Source: an uncultured Oscillospiraceae bacterium
GTDB taxonomy: Bacteria; Bacillota; Clostridia; Oscillospirales; Ruminococcaceae
Direction of reading: 5' to 3'
NCBI GenBank assembly: GCA_904384225.1
Contig: CAJFJV010000001.1
Span: 179,739 to 243,738, forward strand
Length of the DNA stretch: 64,000 nt
Both the position numbers and the translations under genes were made by a program. The notes under the pieces were generated by a model. That model was given only the letters and a program-made list of their open reading frames with translations, was not told the DNA's origin and did not search any database. This document shows, piece after piece, positions 63,298 to 64,000 of the stretch; positions within the stretch are counted from its first letter, which is position 1, and the number at the start of each line of letters is the position of its first letter.

Positions 63298-64000
63298 TTA
63301 TTCGCTTATTAGTATCTTGAGTTTGTCTTCCATCGCCTTGATACAGCTATCTAAGTCTGTTGTTTCACCAAGATAATACCGGGTTATCTCCCCATGTGCT
63401 TCCGTTACATCTTTTTCCCGCAGATACGCCCCGTCTATTTCTTCAAGGAGCCCCATATACGCATCTGCTTCTTCCTGCGTCAGTCCCGGTAATACTTCTA
63501 CATATTCACTCGTATATCCCTGAAGCGCGTCTGACAATTTCTCTTCTTTCCCTATCAGGCTTTCCAGATAACTCTGAAACCGGGATCTCCACCATACCGG
63601 ACATCTGATGTTCACTTGACAAACCGTCCAGCATGAGTTTTATAAATTCATATGCATTCTGCTTGTTCGGTGAGTTCGCATTGATTGCCGCTGACTCCCC
63701 AACTTCCGCCATGAGGCGTCCTTCTGTATCCCGAACCGCTGCCTGTACCGGCGTTCCCACATCCTTCAATGCACGGTAGCTGTAAAGATGATACCCAAAC
63801 TGCAAAGATACAGTTGAAAAAATAGCCTTATTTTCAATGACCCTTAGCGCATCGTCTATCCCTCCTGTGCTTGGGCCCCATCCTTCTTCTCCCCTGTGTA
63901 TGTCTACTACTTCGTAATTTAACCGCATCGTCTCTCGGTTCTCCGGCGTATCGATCTTTACTTCCTTTGTATCGTAGTCCACCGCATCCGCTAAATACGG
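63298..64000 (-). pseudogene. Extracellular solute-binding protein, C-terminal part, frameshifted
   Basis: The frame enters from the right edge (YLADAVDYDTKEVKI) and resembles the C-terminal half of family 1 solute-binding proteins: AALRVIENKA-like helix, AVRDTEGRLMAEVGESAAINANS, NKQNAYEFIKLMLDG. At about 63577-63583 the coding potential moves by one base: the rest (SYLESLIGKEEKLSDALQGY ... KAMEDKLKILISE) continues in another frame to 63298. Removing one base of the AAA/CCGGG tract region would rejoin them. Full length and start are outside the window. It precedes the ABC exporter and subtilase genes on the same strand. Confidence 0.65.

Overview
This window reads as a chromosomal segment of an anaerobic, endospore-forming Firmicute of the class Clostridia, most likely an Oscillospirales/Ruminococcaceae-type gut or fermentative bacterium. 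This is inferred from several things together: a YpeB germination protein and a SpoIID-family protein; a class B sortase; a GldG/DUF4340 ABC operon; a large single-chain PurL; a ylxM-ffh-rpsP-khpA-rimM-trmD operon; sigma-A promoters with 17-bp spacing; and strong AGGAGG ribosome sites with frequent TTG and GTG starts. No rRNA, tRNA, CRISPR array or insertion sequence was recognised.

Layout. 1-4.3 kb: rpoB and the start of rpoC on the minus strand, with their own promoter. 4.7-6.3 kb: a divergent HTH + ADP-ribosylglycohydrolase fusion. 6.4-7.2 kb: a polytopic membrane protein with a paralogue at 18.7-19.6 kb. 7.6-10 kb: a TVP38-like membrane protein, trmN6 and rsmI. 10-13 kb: a two-component system whose kinase gene overlaps a nucleotidyltransferase. 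13-18 kb: purL and mtaB. 18.4-20.2 kb: an HPr-like protein without the phospho-histidine, and the genuine HPr. 20.5-24.1 kb: the trmD...ylxM operon. 24-28.5 kb: trmB, mgsA, a ROK regulator and an SPFH/NfeD pair. 28.7-34.4 kb: a carbohydrate locus of three MFS_1-like transporters around an intracellular GH9 enzyme. 35-38.7 kb: a methyltransferase, nnr, acpS and small membrane proteins. 38.8-43.4 kb: a Gld-like ABC operon. 43.7-50.9 kb: a long co-directional run iscS-thiI-pncC-sortase B-SpoIID-radical SAM-galM. 51-60 kb: ypeB, an orphan binding lipoprotein, ilvBNC, and a ydcF/NlpC-P60/alkD-like group. 60.3-64 kb: a more GC-rich region with a frameshifted subtilase, an ABC exporter and a frameshifted solute-binding protein.

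How the genes work together. Most of the window is housekeeping: transcription, SRP targeting, tRNA/rRNA modification, purine and branched-chain amino acid synthesis, sulfur transfer and metabolite repair. The accessory blocks of most interest are the GH9/MFS locus (uptake of an oligosaccharide followed by cytoplasmic cleavage), the Gld-like ABC system with two extracytoplasmic components, the sortase/SpoIID/radical-SAM run, and the subtilase + ABC exporter at the right end, which looks like the processing and export part of a peptide system whose precursor would lie beyond the window if it exists. The two frameshifts at the right end are either decay or base-call errors; the sequence alone cannot decide.
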